From positions 2,046,001 to 2,110,000 of the forward strand of contig JASJZC010000002.1 of NCBI GenBank assembly GCA_037178855.1: 64,000 bases of DNA, read 5' to 3'. The translations under genes were made by a program, and so were the position numbers. Shown here one piece after another: positions 61,587-64,000 of the stretch. Every line of letters starts with the position of its first letter. Within the stretch, counting starts at the first letter, position 1. The DNA is from Oscheius sp. JU75. Its lineage: Eukaryota; Nematoda; Chromadorea; Rhabditida; Rhabditidae. Below the pieces are notes generated by a model, which saw only the letters and a list, made by a program, of their open reading frames with translations, was not told where the DNA came from and did no database searches.

Positions 61587-62633
61587 TACTTTCCCTCTCT
61601 CATGAGTCTCAATTGCTCGAGATATTTCGAATGTTGAGCGTAAGCGTGATCTAACGTTTTCCCACGTATTTATGCCACTACGAAGAATATATTGCGGCAG
61701 TCTAGCCATCACTTTAACCAACATAAACGACCTGCAACAATCTATTCAAAACCGACCGTTTGCTAGTGCGTATCTCTCAGACTGTTTTCAGTACTCCGTT
61801 GTGCGAAGATCTCATTTGTAATATCACCTCCCTTTGATGGATTTGAAAACGTTGCACAAAGAGCGGGGCCAGATGGGCCATGGGCTGCGAATAATCAATT
61901 CTCCTTTTGCCAAATTTAAAATTAGACAAAGTACTGGAAACACAAGCTCCGACCTCTTTTCAGAACTTGACAATCACCCTATTCACCGCTCCCTACCGTA
62001 ATTCCGCGGCGCCTTTACACCTTGCCGCCTATCGGCCCCCATGACAACATGTGGTTGTCAATAACTGGCGTGATAGACTTGTATGATGAGATGAAAGCTT
62101 GCGAGCGATGATTTACAATGATCGAGTAAACAGTCGATGCTCTCTGTCTCTGTTATTCTGCCCGTTTTCTCTAAGACCTACTTGTTCGATTTAGGTGACG
62201 ATGGACGACGAGTCTGATTCCGAACACGAGGATGCCGATGACGTTCTCCCACAGAACGAGCTTTACTCTTGCACCCTTTATCCCGAAGACTTTCTCACTG
62301 ACAGCGAGGTTCACGTGTCTAAAGTGAGTGTCTTGCTGTTTTTCCCTCAAGATTCATTTTTAGCTCAGTGACGAAGAGTTCAAAAGGAGGAAAAACTGTT
62401 TATTGGACTACATCGATACGAACAGAGAAGTTTATTCAAGTCCTCTCCACAATGAGACAAACTATGATTGGCGAGAAAGATAGATCGGCGGGCAGTCTTT
62501 GGCACGGTTACTCTGTTTCTGTATTTATAAAGTTTTAACGGTTTCATATTCAGATGCACTCTCGTGCCTTTACACGTTCTCCCGAACTGTTCAAGAACGA
62601 AAACGCTCTCCTGGTAGGGTGTAGGAGAACGTG
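61587..62633 (+). repeat. Segmental duplication, copy 2
   Basis: This copy matches 52180-53259 with a block-like pattern: diverged 61587-61728, an unrelated insert, near-identical 61941-62468, a deletion of about 195 bases relative to copy 1, then diverged 62484-62633. The near-identity of the middle block compared with its diverged flanks suggests recent duplication or gene conversion. Confidence 0.92.
62201..62483 (+). CDS. Truncated copy of the 52.6-kb gene
   Basis: Exons 62201-62323 and 62364-62483 encode 80 residues identical to the first 77 of the intact protein and then WRER before TAG, because a deletion removed the second acidic patch. The upstream 250 bases are the same as in copy 1, so it may be transcribed. 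A following exon-3-like piece (62554, MHSRAFTRSPELFKN) ends in TGA soon after. It could be a short functional variant or a dying copy. Confidence 0.6.
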
Positions 62634-62890
62634 GTGACACACGGACGCATACCATTGCTTTTCAGTAGTAACGAGATCTTTTGTAACTCGGTCTGGGTTT
62701 GAAAAAAGTCACCAAAGTGTTAAGTCGGTTTTCAGATAGTCAATTAGTCATTGTTCTGACATCACTTTTATAGTTGATTCACTTTTTTCCGCGAACCACC
62801 TTGTGTTGGACCACCCCCAAACCCAATCCACTGACGTCATGCCGCACCCAAAATAGCGCGAACGGTATTAATGGCCGTTCTGTGTAAACC

Positions 62891-63446
62891 ATGCTCGTCT
62901 TGCCCATCTTCCTCTGCAGCTCTACAATACACGTTGTTTGCAGAACGGATACGACTGAGGTTGTAAGATGTATTAGCGAGCTGATCGGAACAGACGGCCT
63001 AAAGCTGAAGTACTTCGCGGATCTAATTCATCAAAGAATGCAGGTTAGCATCAAATAAGCTCTCTGTGTCTGTACGTCTCTGTCTCCCTCTTTCACTGTT
63101 CCTCGAGAAAGACACAGATGTAAACTTGTCTGTTCAGAAAAGAACGGTATGCGACCAACGAAAACCTATGGCTTCTTTCACACTCCATCATTACATGAAG
63201 AACAACGCGTCCTATACTGATTGTCTCAAACAAAATTCCTGTCGTCTTGTCAACATTCAAGAGGAACTTCGATTCCGGTGGACGTTAAAAGGACTCGCAC
63301 TTGTTGCGGGAACGGTTTGCAACTATTGCATCCATCTGGAGAGCCATACAGGAGAACTGGCTGAGCTTTTGAACCACGTGATATCATACAGAGATCTCAT
63401 GAGGAGTCTGTCTTCCGGTCGCTCCCTTTTGGAATGTTACATATAG
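62891..63446 (+). CDS. Short paralogue of the kinase-family N-terminal region
   Basis: Exons 62891-63043 and 63138-63446 join in phase (462 nt, 153 aa). The ATG gives a hydrophobic start (MLVLPIFLCSS) not seen in the paralogue. ELIGTDGLKLKYFADLIHQRM parallels ELIGTNGQLMKYFADQLIETM at 55940-56002, and SFTLHHYMKNN ... TVCNYCIHLESHTGELAELL parallels VALNHYMKKD ... LLSDWCSHFDSQKEELEQLL. It ends at TAG about where the paralogue continues. It may be the 5' half of a longer gene that runs out of the window. Confidence 0.55.
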
Positions 63447-63501
63447 AAGAACAGAGAGACAGCGAGGGAGAAGACGTTCTAAAGAAATGGTGGGACTTTA
63501 G

Positions 63502-63849
63502 TTGTTTCGGCTAGAAGAACACGAGAGGATTGCGCCTTCTCCATTCGACCGTACGATTGGTCCAGTTTGTCCATCACGAACAGCTCCTTCTCCTCCTACG
63601 CTTTCTTCCGGACTCCGCTCACATCCAGTTCCTGCACCAAGGGCTGCAAATAATGTCGTTGGCTCCTCCTCCTCCGCTCAATCACGAAGAATCACTCGAC
63701 CTCTCTTCTCTCCTCCTCCACCTCCTCTTACACTTTCTTCCGAATGCCACTCAAACATAAATTCAGCACCTTCACCAAGAACTGCAAGGAAGGGTCCGAT
63801 ACCTGCACCAAGAACTACAAAGAAAAATGTGGTTGTCCCAGTAAACTAG
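63502..63849 (+). CDS. Proline-rich linker exon of the same family
   Basis: After TTTAG the frame reads LFRLEEHERIAPSPFDR, matching WFRLVEPAGANAPR at 56722, and continues for 115 residues rich in Pro, Ser and Arg with repeated PAPR and PSPR strings (VPAPRAANN, APSPRTARKG, IPAPRTTKK) and a PPPPPL tract. Such strings can bind SH3 or WW domains. It corresponds to the linker before the kinase domain of the paralogue. No in-phase donor was found in the preceding exon, and a kinase, if present, would lie beyond the window. Confidence 0.45.
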   Translation: MFRLEEHERIAPSPFDRTIGPVCPSRTAPSPPTLSSGLRSHPVPAPRAANNVVGSSSSAQSRRITRPLFSPPPPPLTLSSECHSNINSAPSPRTARKGPIPAPRTTKKNVVVPVN

Positions 63850-64000
63850 CTAGACGACGAGGAACAATTCCGATCGTGCTTACCGTTTGAATTACCGCCG
63901 AAACCGCTGCATCGTGGCCTTACCCGGCTACTGTAACCAAAGATGACATATTTCATATTTTCTTACTGCTGACCTCTGTCACTCCCCTCTACCGTTCTAT
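63850..64000. other. Window end
   Basis: No gene seen in these 151 bases. By comparison with the 56.7-57.1 kb layout, a kinase exon would be expected shortly after this point if the third paralogue is complete. Confidence 0.4.

Overview
This window reads as a free-living or parasitic rhabditid-type nematode nuclear genome (about 45% GC, compact genes, many introns of 35-60 bp ending in TTTCAG). The anchor is a complete G-protein beta subunit gene whose assembled 340-residue product matches the C. elegans GPB-1 pattern from end to end. A cuticle-type collagen, C-type lectin/CUB genes, a sphingomyelin synthase and a DNAJC14-like gene agree with a nematode. I cannot name the species.

Layout. 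1-6.5 kb: the tail of an unrecognised gene, then gene-free DNA with foldback repeats. 6.5-13.3 kb: gpb-1 on +. 14.5-16.8 kb: three decayed copies of a small membrane-protein gene whose intact version sits at 37.8-39.2 kb, plus one unrecognised minus-strand gene. 18.1-21.5 kb: three tandem minus-strand C-type lectin genes (two with a CUB domain) sharing promoter blocks with GATA-like sites. 23.8-28.5 kb: DNAJC14-like co-chaperone on +, with a J-like domain that lacks HPD. 29.4-31.0 kb: a pseudogene of the 52.6-kb gene family. 31.3-32.8 kb: sphingomyelin synthase on -. 35.0-35.7 kb: a tentative cysteine-rich secreted gene. 37.8-39.2 kb: intact membrane-protein gene. 39.4-44.1 kb: a nine-exon collagen on - whose last intron is a near-perfect (GACAGA)n array of about 76 units. 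45-64 kb: an accessory block with a mariner relic, an integrase relic, SINEs and two interleaved, expanding gene families.

The most interesting part is 45.8-64 kb. Two genes assemble in frame across 18 and 12 exons into large proteins with a long unrecognised N-terminal region fused to a C-terminal protein kinase domain (46,399-50,154 minus, 973 aa; 55,182-57,996 plus, about 758 aa). A third gene (52,649-54,254, 465 aa) appears to share part of the same N-terminal region without a kinase. Fragments and broken copies of both families lie at 29.4, 45.8, 54.3, 54.9, 60.5 and 62.2-63.8 kb, and a segment of about 0.5 kb is duplicated almost perfectly between 52.4-52.9 and 61.9-62.5 kb. I read this as a young, lineage-specific, fast-turnover gene cluster; its function is unknown.

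All gene models were assembled by eye from splice signals and reading phase. Where the total length is divisible by three across many exons I consider the model good; that is said in each entry.
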